The position numbers were made by a program, and so were the translations under genes. From Aurifilum marmelostoma (taxonomy: Eukaryota; Ascomycota; Sordariomycetes; Diaporthales; Cryphonectriaceae): a DNA stretch of 64,000 nucleotides. The stretch is from assembly GCA_027559495.1 (NCBI GenBank), contig JAMXSV010000008.1, forward strand, positions 930,001-994,000. Direction: 5' to 3'. The notes beneath the pieces were generated by a model that did no database searches, was not told the origin of the DNA, and saw only the letters and a program-made list of their open reading frames with translations. Positions 55,221 through 64,000 of the stretch are shown here, piece after piece. Position 1 is the stretch's first letter, and every line of letters starts with the position of its first letter.

Positions 55221-58200
55221 TCACGAGATCTCGTCCATCTCCTCGTCCTCCTCAATGCTGTTCACAACGTGGCCGTTGGCCATGTCGTTGCCGTTCGTGA
55301 GGGTTCCACCTGCCCCGTTCATCCCATTAGCACCAACATCGGCCTTGTGAAACCGCACGGCCCTGTCGGCCGCCTCATAGGCAGCCGAGGCCCACCTCAC
55401 GAGCTGGTTCTTGTCGGCAAACTTCTTCAGGGTCGCGTCCTCCCAGCGCATGGCCTCCGCACGCTTCTCGAGCAGTGCCGGCTCGTCGTTCTCCGAGCCA
55501 AACCGCTCCTCCGAGGCCTCCGTGAAGACGCCCTGGGCCTCTTGAGGCGGCGTGACGTATACGCGATTGTCCCTGTCGGCTCCGTTGGTCTCGGGACCGG
55601 CAGGGAAGGCAGCAGGGCCGCCGTGCAGGCCGGGCGCCCGGACGAGAGGATCATGCAGCCGCCACCGGATGCACGCCACCATGGTGCAGTACGCCTGGGT
55701 CTGCCGCAGCATGTTCAGCACGGCCTCGTCGTTCATGTTCTCCGTGTGGTTGACCTTGGACCAGTCGTCGCGGATGTAGCACCGTCGCCAGATGAGGCGC
55801 ATCGCCTGCTGCTTCTGCGGGCCGTGGAGGGCCAGGTCGGCCACGCGGAGGGCGTCCGAGAACAGGTCCGTCTCCCGGCCGCCAACCTCGTCCAGCCGGA
55901 TCAGGGTGAGGAGGTTGATCAGGGTCAGCGGTGCCGTGGCCTTGTGCGCCACCAGTGAGCCCATCGCGTCCTGGAGGTCCTCCTGGAGCACCTTGTACTT
56001 CTTGGGGATCTTGGGTGCAAACGTCTGCATGGCGAGCTCGACGGCTGCCACGTCGTCGACCGCGTCCTGGAAGGCCGGGGACAGGACCTGGTAGAGCCCG
56101 TCCTGGATGCGGATCATCTCGAGGTCCTTCTCGATCCGGACGAGCTCGGCGTCAAGCTCGGCAGCCCTGCTGCGGTCCTCGGCTGTTGCCTGCTCGGGGT
56201 CCGGTCCGGCGCCCTCGGCCAGCAGCGTCAGCTTGCCCAGGCTCAGCTCGATCTTCTTGCTCCAGACCTGCTCCTCCCTCTCGCCGACGTCGACGAGCGT
56301 CCTGGCGGCCCTCTTGAGGTCTCTCTCGTGCTCGATGTCGTTGATCCACGAGACCTTGCCGAGCCGCTCGTCGTTCCGCAGGAACATGGTCGCAAAACCC
56401 TGCCTGTCCGCAGCCGAAAAGTCCAGGATCTCCTGGGGGCCGCCCTGTTCCAGGAGCAGCCTGTAGGCCTCAAAGGCAAAGCTGGCGCCGTGCTCGTCCA
56501 TGTACTGGATCAGCTGCTTCTTCTTGCTGTCCAGGCTGGCGCGCAGCTGGTCGGGCCTGCGCGACTTGTTGATCTCCGCCTTCAGGTCCATCATCTGGGT
56601 GACGACCAGCTGGGCCATGGCCTTGTTGATGTGGTACTTCTCGGCGATGCCGAGGGCCTCGTCGGTAAGCCCGTACTTGACGAGCTTCATCAGCAGGTCG
56701 GTGGTGTTGAGGATGACGGCTCGGCACTTCTCGCTAAAGGGCTCCCCGTTGTGATCCAGCCCCTCGTCTCCGTTGCCGTCGGACCACCTGATGTACTCGT
56801 GCAGGGTGAGGAAGAGCTGGTCTACAAGATCAGGGAAGATGTCCCGGATCGACCCGAGGAGGTCTGCCATCGGTCCTCCGTTCCTGTGCTCCCCCGGGCG
56901 GTTTCGGTCCAGCCAGAGCTCGCTGAGCTCGACGAGGCGGTAGAAGTACTCGCAGATGAGCTCTGTCGACGTCCAGAACTTGGGCAGGTTCTCGTAGTCC
57001 TCGGTCCTCAGGAGGATCCCCAGCTGCATGGCCTCGCCGCCGAGGCCGTAGAGGTCCAGCTTGCGCGTGCGGTACTCGCGGGCGCCACGGAGGGTCTCGT
57101 GGAAGACAGTAACAGCCTCGTAGAGCAGCCGCGTCATGGCTGCGCCGTCGGCGAGCTGGTGCTTCCGGAACTGCTTGATCACCTGGTAGTTCCAGGGCAG
57201 GAAGACGTCCAGGTTGCCTGTGTCGTAGATGAACCACGTGCGGGCGCGATCGAGTTCTCCGGATGACCGGTCGGGCGTCTTCTTGGCCTCCTCGTTGATG
57301 CATTCGATGGCTTCCGACACGATCGTCTTCTTCTCGTGAGCGGGCCGCTCGTTTAAGAACGTCTCGTGCAGCCTCCAGACCTCGCGGGCCGTGTTCAGCT
57401 TCTCGGCATTCGCGAGCAGGTACCACTTGGTGGGACGGTTCAGGGCAATCTTCTGCGCATTGAGGTGCGACATGAGCTTGTCGAGCCAGATGCTGCGCTG
57501 TCGCAGGTTCGTGTCTGTCGCGGCCGAGCCTCCCGACAGTGCGGCGGGCTTGGACGCAAGAATCTCGTCCGACAGCACAGTGGCTGCTTCTGCCACCTGG
57601 TCGTCGGAAAACTGCATGTTCCTCCGACCTTCGAATGCCAGCGGGTTGTCGTCCTTCAGGCCGTAGAAGACGGCCTGTTCCAGCTTGTCCTTTGCTGTCA
57701 CCTCGGGAGGGTCCTCGCTGGCGAAGCGGTCGATATCTGGGAGGGTAATCTTGACGACCCCGATGCCTCGGATCAGCAGCAGGGCGGTGGGGTTCTTGAT
57801 CCTGGGCCGGTGAGACCTCGAGGTCTCAAGCTCCTGCCCTGGGCTCTGCGGTTCTTCCAGGCCCGTGCCCACAACCTCGAGGGAGTCCTCGTTTCTCAGG
57901 TCCACCACGTCTTCAAAAGTTGCAGGAATGACATGGTTCTCTTCCTGTAACTGGGAATCGGGTGTCTCTGGTGGCGCAGCCACCGAGGCGACAACAACGG
58001 CACGGTCGAAGACGATGTAGGCGACCAGCGCTGGTCTCGGGAGGTAGAGTCGCGGCTTGCCGGTGGCTGAGGGGTTGACGGGAGTTGTGTATGAGGAGAT
58101 GGTCCTGATCATGCCGACCTGCGAGAACTCGCCCTGAACCTCGACCTCGACGAGAGCATACTGCGACTGGCGCTTGTTGCTCAGGGCTACCAGGAGGAGG

Positions 58201-59615
58201 AGGTGCTGCGTAGAGTCGTCGTCCTTGAGAAGGGCATTGCTCAGCCGGCTGGCCTGGGTGTACTTCTCCTCGATGTTTCTCGGCACATATGTAAAGTCGA
58301 CAACCTCGAAGTCGAGACCCGTCGTGAGCCCTGGCAGGATCTGGTGGAGGCCATACAGGATGGCGTCACGCGTGTCGACGCTGGCGATGATCTCGTGGTG
58401 CCCCCCGCGCTGTACCCGCCAGGCGTGCAGCCTGCCTGCTTTGGTCGCCGCCACGACATTCCTCGGGCCAGCCCGGCTGGTAGGGTCGACCCTCACAGCT
58501 GCAAGATCGCCACGCTGAACTGCCGACTTCAGGGCGTTCTTGAGACCCCCAAAGAAGCTGTCGAACACCCCAGAAGACTGGCCCCACGTGGATCGGAGAA
58601 ACTGTATGGATATTGCGGGCTTCCCCTGGCCGTCACGGACACTGAGGTGTGCCAACCGCCCACTGCTGAAGGCCAGTATGAACCCTGCAGAGTCAGCCCT
58701 GGTCAGCTGTACAACGTGCTCGCCTCCGAACAGGCCAGGGATCGTGTCCTCGACGCCGGTCCTCTGCTGTGTGAAATAGTCGAGGGTCGCTGCGCTGGAG
58801 ATGTGTTCCCAGAAGGAGATCTTGCCGCTCACGGGCATAACCACCAAGAGACCAGGCTCGTCGTTTGAGGTGCCTGGGGAGACGAAGGCTCCTAGGGGGA
58901 GCGGGTCGGACGTGTGCTTCGAGGGATACGGCAGGGTGAAGGTAAATGTCTCGGGCGATGGAGTGGTGGAGGCATACTGCCAGGCAAAGGCGTGCGTGTG
59001 GGTGAGGCAGAGGGCGAAGCCGTTGGAGGAATCGATTACACCGTGTTGTCGACCTGGTTGGTGGACTGTCAGCTGCCTCAAAGGGGCCTCACAAGATCAC
59101 GTTCACAATACTCACCAGCAGTATCTGCGCGAACTCTGTCTGGTAGTGCTTGCAACTTGCTGACGGTATACGCGCTCGTCTTTGTCTGTGGAGAGGAGAT
59201 CTTGAGGTTAGAGACATGAGAGAATCGCGACAGGCGTGCAGTCGTCGTGCGAGCTGGGCAGACGACTCACCAGTTCCGCGCTGCCATCGCTCTTGCTTGT
59301 CCGCTCGCCCTGCTTGGGCTTTTTTGACCGCAGCGTGACCTCCCGGCGGAAAGTCTTGGTGGGAGGTGCCGTGCTCTCCAGGCCGTCGGGCTTCGAGGGC
59401 AAGCGTGCGATCTTATCGTGCTTGACCTCGAGCATCTCCGGCTGGGAGCTCTTCACCTCGGGGTTGGTGAAGGTGGACTCGGTCAGGGGGCCGCGCTGTC
59501 GCTTCGCCCTGGGCTGCTGGGTCAGGCTGTTGTCGCCACTGGGGTTGCGCTGGCGTCGGCGGCTGCGGGTTGCCATGGCAGGGCCACCAGAGCTGTTCTG
59601 AGATGGGGAGAACAT
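55221..59615 (-). CDS. NUP133: Nuclear pore complex protein Nup133
   Basis: Three exons (complement of 59271-59615, 59116-59185, 55221-59053) give 1415 aa. The N-terminus is basic and disordered, with AKRQR and RSKKPKQGER stretches. A predicted beta-propeller follows (about 130-600; segments NGFALCLTHTHAFAWQYA, SGFLLxF-like AGFILAFSSGRLAHLSVRD, and DFTYVPRNIEEKY). A long helical C-terminal half includes EALGIAEKYHINKAMAQLV. This layout and length match fungal Nup133, a component of the Y-shaped (Nup84/Nup107) complex of the pore scaffold. The short 70-nt second exon is required for frame. It is divergent from the AFG1-type gene, with 1.46 kb between their starts. Confidence 0.88.
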
Positions 59616-61072
59616 GACGGCGGTGAGGTGAGGACGGACGGCCTAGCTAGCGACGCGGGTAGTGGTGACGGCAACCAGGAGCTGCAGCAGCAGAAGCCGT
59701 GAGAAGCGGCCTGGGGGGATGATTACGTCGATGCGATTGCAATGGTGTGAATGCGCCTATTCCATGCTCGAGGGGTGGATCGTGACGTGCGAGGTAAGGT
59801 GTATGCAGTCGGACGACGCGAAGGGAAGGAAGAGAAGAAAAAAAGGAAGAGAGGATGCGAGTTGTTGTTGTGAGGTCTCGCGCTGCGGTTGAAGGGCCTC
59901 TCTGGGTAGTAATGCGCACAGGTCGCTGTTCGGTGGGCTGACGGGGCGCAGACCTCTCCAGTGGCTGTGGACGAGCAACTTGAAGATGGGCAGAGCCAGA
60001 TCAAGTCAGGTCGGACCAGGCAGGCACCGGGAAAGGTGGTTGTTTTGATGGTGAAGGTGGTCGAGAAAGACTGGCTTCTCTCTCAACTTTTCCAGGACCG
60101 ACGGGGTCAGTCAACACTCAGCTGGTCTGTGCCCACCTGGACAGGCGAGGTACAGTGTACTATGGTGCTACGGCAGCAGGGGATTGGTCCTGAATGGCCT
60201 GTGGCTGGCGGGCAGGGCAGCAGGTACCATAGTACCGTAGCAGCAGCAAGCTGGGGCGGGCACAGGAGCTCTTCCCCACACCACTAAGCCCTAAGCAGCC
60301 ACTGGCTAGTGCAGACCCAGCTGCATGGGCCCAGGGTCTTTGGTGACTACAGTGCATTTTCTTTTTTGTTGACCCAACGCAAACATACATACCAGGTAGA
60401 ACAAGGAGGTAAAAGAAAGTCCTCTACTTGAATGGATGTCCAATGGATCTTGTGAATGCATTCAGAATTAAAGATTGTTAAGTACTCCAGTAGCTCCAAT
60501 GCAATTTTTTCAAGCAAATTAGAGTCTGAGTATGATAATACGTGTAGACACACTACAGTGTACATACAGCACACAGTATACAGTGCACAGCAGAAGGGCC
60601 TACCCTAGCTGCCTACCCAGGTACCTCAGTACAGTACTCGCCATAGTGCTCAGCAGCTAACTGATTACATCATTGTTGACGGTGAGCCTCAGCTGTGGCT
60701 GATAATACCAGATACTGCGCACTGGCCTGCCTACAGCCCACCGTATAGAAGAGCAAGTGTTGATATCATCACCGCCCAAAACCTCAACATCTTCATCCTC
60801 ACCATCCTCATCAGTACCACCACGACCACAGCCACGTCAATGGTCTCAGTGATGGTCAGGTGAGCCCATCACGAGGCCTGTCAACATTGTATATCGGTGT
60901 ATCCTTTTTTCCAGAATGTAACGCAAGCCTTGACAATTTTCCTTTTTTTTTTCTTTTTTTTTTTTTCCCTCCCCACAATTATCTTTTCTATACCATCTTC
61001 TTTTCATCGTTGCATATTTCGTCGTGTGGCACAGACAACACGTTTACAGTATATACTTACCCTCTGCCGAGG
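59616..61072. promoter_or_regulatory. Divergent promoter region, Nup133 and AFG1-type genes
   Basis: Two housekeeping-type genes diverge from this 1457-nt region. A C/T- and T-rich leader with T tracts (about 60941-60966) precedes the ATPase start. No defined element is assigned. Confidence 0.45.
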
Positions 61073-63106
61073 ATGACTCGCCTGGGGACGGCGGTAACCA
61101 TCACAGATCCCCTCGTGAAATACAACGCTCTTATAGCCACGGGCATATTCTCTCCTGACCCAGCACAGCATCGGCTGGCCCTCCACCTCCAGAAACTCTA
61201 CTTGCGTCTCAAAGACTACCAGCCCCTCTCAGAGTACCGCAGCAGGATACACCAGATCACAAAGGCCATCGACGGCGCCAGGGAAAATGAGACAGACCAG
61301 CTGGCAGTCAGGAGCCATCCCATCCGGCGCAATCCCCTCTTTGCGAGGTTCTTTCGATCCTCCGAGGGACCCCGCGACAGCCTGGCCCTGACCCGCGTCC
61401 TGACGAGCCACCAGGCCGCCCTCGACGTGGACTCCCCCAGGGGCCTCTTCCTCTCTGGAGAGGTGGGCACGGGGAAATCGATGCTGCTGGACCTCCTGGC
61501 CGACGGCCTGCCCACGAGCCGCAAGAAGCGGTGGCACTTCAACACATTTATGCTCTACAGCATCTCACGGCTGGAGAAGTTCCGAAAGTCGCATCCCGCC
61601 TTCGCACGTGAGGATCGCGAATGGTCCTTGTTGTGGCTGGCCAAGGAGATGATCGAGCAGTCGCCCATCCTGTTCCTGGACGAGTTCCAGCTCCCAGACA
61701 GGGCCTCGAGCAAGATCCTGAGCAACCTCTTCATCCCTTTCTTCCAGCTGGGAGGTGTGCTGGTCGCATCGTCGAACCGCATGCCCGACGAGCTGGAGAA
61801 GGCCGTCGGTGCGCAGTACCCTGCACCCGTGACGGGAGGGCTGGTGAGACAGCTGTTTGGATCTGGCGGCGACAACAGGCGCGGAGAGCTGTACGGGAGC
61901 ACCAGTGACTTTGCCGCCTTTGTCGAGGTGCTCAAAGCGAGGTGCGACTTCTGGCACATGGAGGGGGCAAAGGACTGGCGGAGACGAGATCTCACAGAGC
62001 AGGCCGAAGCCCTGGCGCGGTCGTCAGACATGGAGGGCTCAGGAGGGGTCGACGGCACAGAAGCTCGAGAGGAAGCACGACTGCTGTTGAAAGACGACGT
62101 CGGCGACTCGACCACACCGCGAAAGTATGCTCTGACGGTGGACGACAACGAGGTCTGGGACCGGATGCTGCTCGACACCTTCAACAACCCAGTCATGCAG
62201 GCTATCCCGTGGAAAGCAGCAACTCTTGTTGTGTACGGGCGGGCCATCAATGTGCCACGACAGCACGAGGGTGTGACCCACTGGGACTTCAACGAGCTCG
62301 TGCACGCGTTTGGGCCAGCAGACTATATCACGCTGGCCTCCAACTTCCACACCTTCATCATCGACAAGGTGCCGGTGCTCCCAGTCGCCATGAAGAACGA
62401 GGCACGACGCTTCATCACGCTGCTCGATGCCCTGTACGAAGCCCGCTGCAAGCTTCTCATCCGCGGCGAGGTCGGCCCGGACAACCTCTTCTTCCCAGAG
62501 GAGAACCGACGACGTCAGCCAGGCAGACCAGGCCTGACAACCGTGACCCGAACCTCCACCACCACAACAACAACAGCAGCAGCAGCAGCAAGGACCACAA
62601 CAGCTAGCGAGACGGGAGAGCACGAGGACGCGACCTACTCGGAAACGGTGGCCGAGGTCTTTCAAGACTCTGCGGCACCCTTCCGCCCCAACATCTCCAG
62701 CTACACAGACGACCCCAAGCCCTCGGCCCGGGCCTCGTCTATCCACGCCGAGATCGACTCCGACTTTGGCATCGTGGGGCAGAAAGTGGACTTTGTCAAC
62801 ACGGCCGCGTTTACAGGCGAGGACGAGCGGTTCGCGTACAAGCGCGCCGCCAGCAGGCTCTGGGAGATGTGTAGCGCGTCGTGGCATGCGCGCCCTGGGC
62901 CACCCGAGAGCTGGTGGACGCCGCTGCCCGTCGAGGCGAGGCACTGGGAGGGGAGGGAGCCGACAAGGCCTCTTGGGAAGCAGTATGCACTGGGCGGGAA
63001 GGTTGGGCCGGGAGATGTGGCCTGGGGACCGTCGGTGGATCTGGATGAGCCGGCTGGGCTGTCCAAGTGGAGGGTGGAGGATCTCAGAAAGGGGGCACAG
63101 GAATAA
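61073..63106 (+). CDS. AFG1/ZapE-type AAA ATPase
   Basis: This intronless gene encodes 677 aa. The family start, DPLVKYNALIATGIFSPDPAQ, lies at residues 12-32. Walker A is GEVGTGKSM (about 129-137), and Walker B is ILFLDEFQL (about 199-207). An SNRMPDELEK segment after sensor-1-like VLVASSNR supports the assignment. Later parts include VYGRAINVPRQHEGVTHWDF and FNELVHAFGPADYI, also conserved in the family. A low-complexity Thr/Ala stretch follows near residues 490-520. AFG1 homologues are mitochondrial inner-membrane chaperone-like ATPases. Here no clear presequence is seen, so it may be a non-mitochondrial paralogue. The upstream in-frame ATG at 60860 was rejected because it would translate a pyrimidine-rich leader. 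Confidence 0.88.
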   Translation: MTRLGTAVTITDPLVKYNALIATGIFSPDPAQHRLALHLQKLYLRLKDYQPLSEYRSRIHQITKAIDGARENETDQLAVRSHPIRRNPLFARFFRSSEGPRDSLALTRVLTSHQAALDVDSPRGLFLSGEVGTGKSMLLDLLADGLPTSRKKRWHFNTFMLYSISRLEKFRKSHPAFAREDREWSLLWLAKEMIEQSPILFLDEFQLPDRASSKILSNLFIPFFQLGGVLVASSNRMPDELEKAVGAQYPAPVTGGLVRQLFGSGGDNRRGELYGSTSDFAAFVEVLKARCDFWHMEGAKDWRRRDLTEQAEALARSSDMEGSGGVDGTEAREEARLLLKDDVGDSTTPRKYALTVDDNEVWDRMLLDTFNNPVMQAIPWKAATLVVYGRAINVPRQHEGVTHWDFNELVHAFGPADYITLASNFHTFIIDKVPVLPVAMKNEARRFITLLDALYEARCKLLIRGEVGPDNLFFPEENRRRQPGRPGLTTVTRTSTTTTTTAAAAARTTTASETGEHEDATYSETVAEVFQDSAAPFRPNISSYTDDPKPSARASSIHAEIDSDFGIVGQKVDFVNTAAFTGEDERFAYKRAASRLWEMCSASWHARPGPPESWWTPLPVEARHWEGREPTRPLGKQYALGGKVGPGDVAWGPSVDLDEPAGLSKWRVEDLRKGAQE

Positions 63107-63722
63107 TGTGATACTGCAGATGAAGAGGACGCATCTTGTGCCAGGCAGGGCAAAGGGTTTTGAAGCCTTGCGGTGATTCATGACGCGACAAGACGAATAG
63201 TTTCCAAAATGGGAAGCCAAACTGCAGCATTTCAACGGTCAAAATGGCCATGTAAGATGATTGGCTCAAGTCCCCTGGAGACAATCGAAACGTCATCTCT
63301 GAGACATGATGGCTTGACGACAACAGAGCCTCGAAATGAGACACATGCAACTTACACCTTTTCTCAATGTTTCACGTTCTCACTCATACCGACACTCGAA
63401 AGTTTGAGAAGAGCAGGTCTCCATGTACATCATATATTCTCCGACAGTCTCGATCCAGTCACCAATGGCGGGAGAAAGGGACCCCCTGCAATTACAGACG
63501 GAACATGATCCGCCGTGCTTCTATTTCAGGGGCTGCACCCGCAACACCACCACAGATCTCGCCAGCTCACCTTTTTTTTTTCCTCCTCTTTCTACGACGA
63601 TGATGATGAGCCAGCTGTAAGGTCTGTCTCACGATGTCATCTCCAGCATTCAGAGCTGGGCTCATGAGATCTTTATAAGGAGAGAGGCTCTCCGCAATGT
63701 GAGAAAGTTAAGTTCAGCAGCC
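63107..63722. other. Intergenic region before the glycosyltransferase
   Basis: About 615 nt with a T run at 63572-63581. This is probably the promoter and leader of the gene at 63723. No gene was found. Confidence 0.4.
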
Positions 63723-64000
63723 ATGGTCAACGACAGAGCCATCGGGCCCAGGCAGAGGCGAAGGCTACGAGCTGGGCTCTACATCACAGGCTTCATCTGT
63801 CTCATATACTACCTCTTCTTCACGGGCAAGACACCACCACAGGACCAACAGGAGAATGGCGACCCCCTCAGCCCCGATCCTCGTTATTTTCCCCAGCACA
63901 AAACAACAGGCCCGCCGCACCCGGCAGCACTGCTCAACGACCTCTCCCTCACGACGGCCCAGTGCGAGGCCGCGTTTCCCAACCTGACCTGGCCCATAGA
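63723..64000 (+). CDS. GT90 (CAP10-like) glycosyltransferase, 5' part only
   Basis: The gene is cut by the window end; 92 codons are visible. It starts with a short basic cytosolic tail (RQRRRLRAG) and a single hydrophobic anchor (LYITGFICLIYYLFF, about residues 19-33), which is type II Golgi topology. A Pro-rich stem follows, then HPAALLNDLSLTTAQCEAAF and PNLTWPI, which resemble the start of the CAP10/GT90 region in fungal beta-xylosyl- or mannosyltransferases. The catalytic part lies outside, so the family call is tentative. Confidence 0.6.
   Translation, partial: MVNDRAIGPRQRRRLRAGLYITGFICLIYYLFFTGKTPPQDQQENGDPLSPDPRYFPQHKTTGPPHPAALLNDLSLTTAQCEAAFPNLTWPI

Noticed and set aside
56328..57266. 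Plus-strand open frame of about 310 codons opposite Nup133
   Set aside because: It is antisense to a conserved nucleoporin and has no motif or splice context.
60860..61072. N-terminal extension of the AFG1-type ATPase from an upstream ATG
   Set aside because: It would translate a T/C-rich leader into Phe/Ser/Leu runs; the conserved family start lies just after the ATG at 61073.
1..64000. CRISPR arrays, transposons and long direct repeats
   Set aside because: None seen; only microsatellites, homopolymers and one purine minisatellite. RIP-type AT enrichment could not be measured without computation.

Overview
This window is nuclear DNA of a filamentous ascomycete (Pezizomycotina, most likely a Sordariomycete; that rank is inferred). 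The signs are short GT-AG introns of about 50-150 nt in almost every gene, two Zn2Cys6 transcription factors, fungal MFS transporters, small secreted cysteine proteins, and an intron-bearing tRNA. Exon boundaries were placed by hand from splice signals and reading-frame continuity. Every spliced model closes in frame except two that need a single-base correction.

Left part (253-17869). Nine genes form an aromatic-metabolism cluster: intradiol ring-cleavage dioxygenase, FMO-type flavoprotein, short-chain dehydrogenase, a dienelactone-hydrolase-like/NTF2-like fusion, a class I methyltransferase, a caffeoyl-CoA-type O-methyltransferase, a Zn2Cys6 regulator, a salicylate-hydroxylase-type FAD monooxygenase and an NmrA-like protein. 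No PKS, NRPS or terpene synthase is present. The enzymes look like hydroxylation, ring opening and downstream processing of a phenolic compound, under the in-cluster regulator.

Middle part (17870-45000). A gene-poor stretch leads to a large DUF6536-type membrane protein and a small four-TM protein. Next comes a secreted protein built from four copies of an eight-cysteine module, the most unusual gene here. An MFS transporter and a second Zn2Cys6 factor follow as a possible regulator-transporter pair. Then come a split tRNA-Arg(ACG), the complex I subunit NDUFB7/B18, a decayed coding region, a small secreted protein and a DUF1308 (PIN-like) gene whose frame is broken at a homopolymer. A second decayed coding region follows.

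Right part (45000-64000). This holds an epoxide hydrolase, a low-complexity hypothetical protein, a secreted single-domain saposin-like protein, a vacuolar-type MFS transporter with a homopolymer frameshift, nucleoporin Nup133, an AFG1/ZapE-type AAA ATPase, and the start of a GT90 (CAP10-like) glycosyltransferase cut by the window end. Housekeeping genes (NDUFB7, Nup133, AFG1) alternate with accessory, secreted or decayed genes. Long intergenic stretches carry homopolymers and microsatellites.
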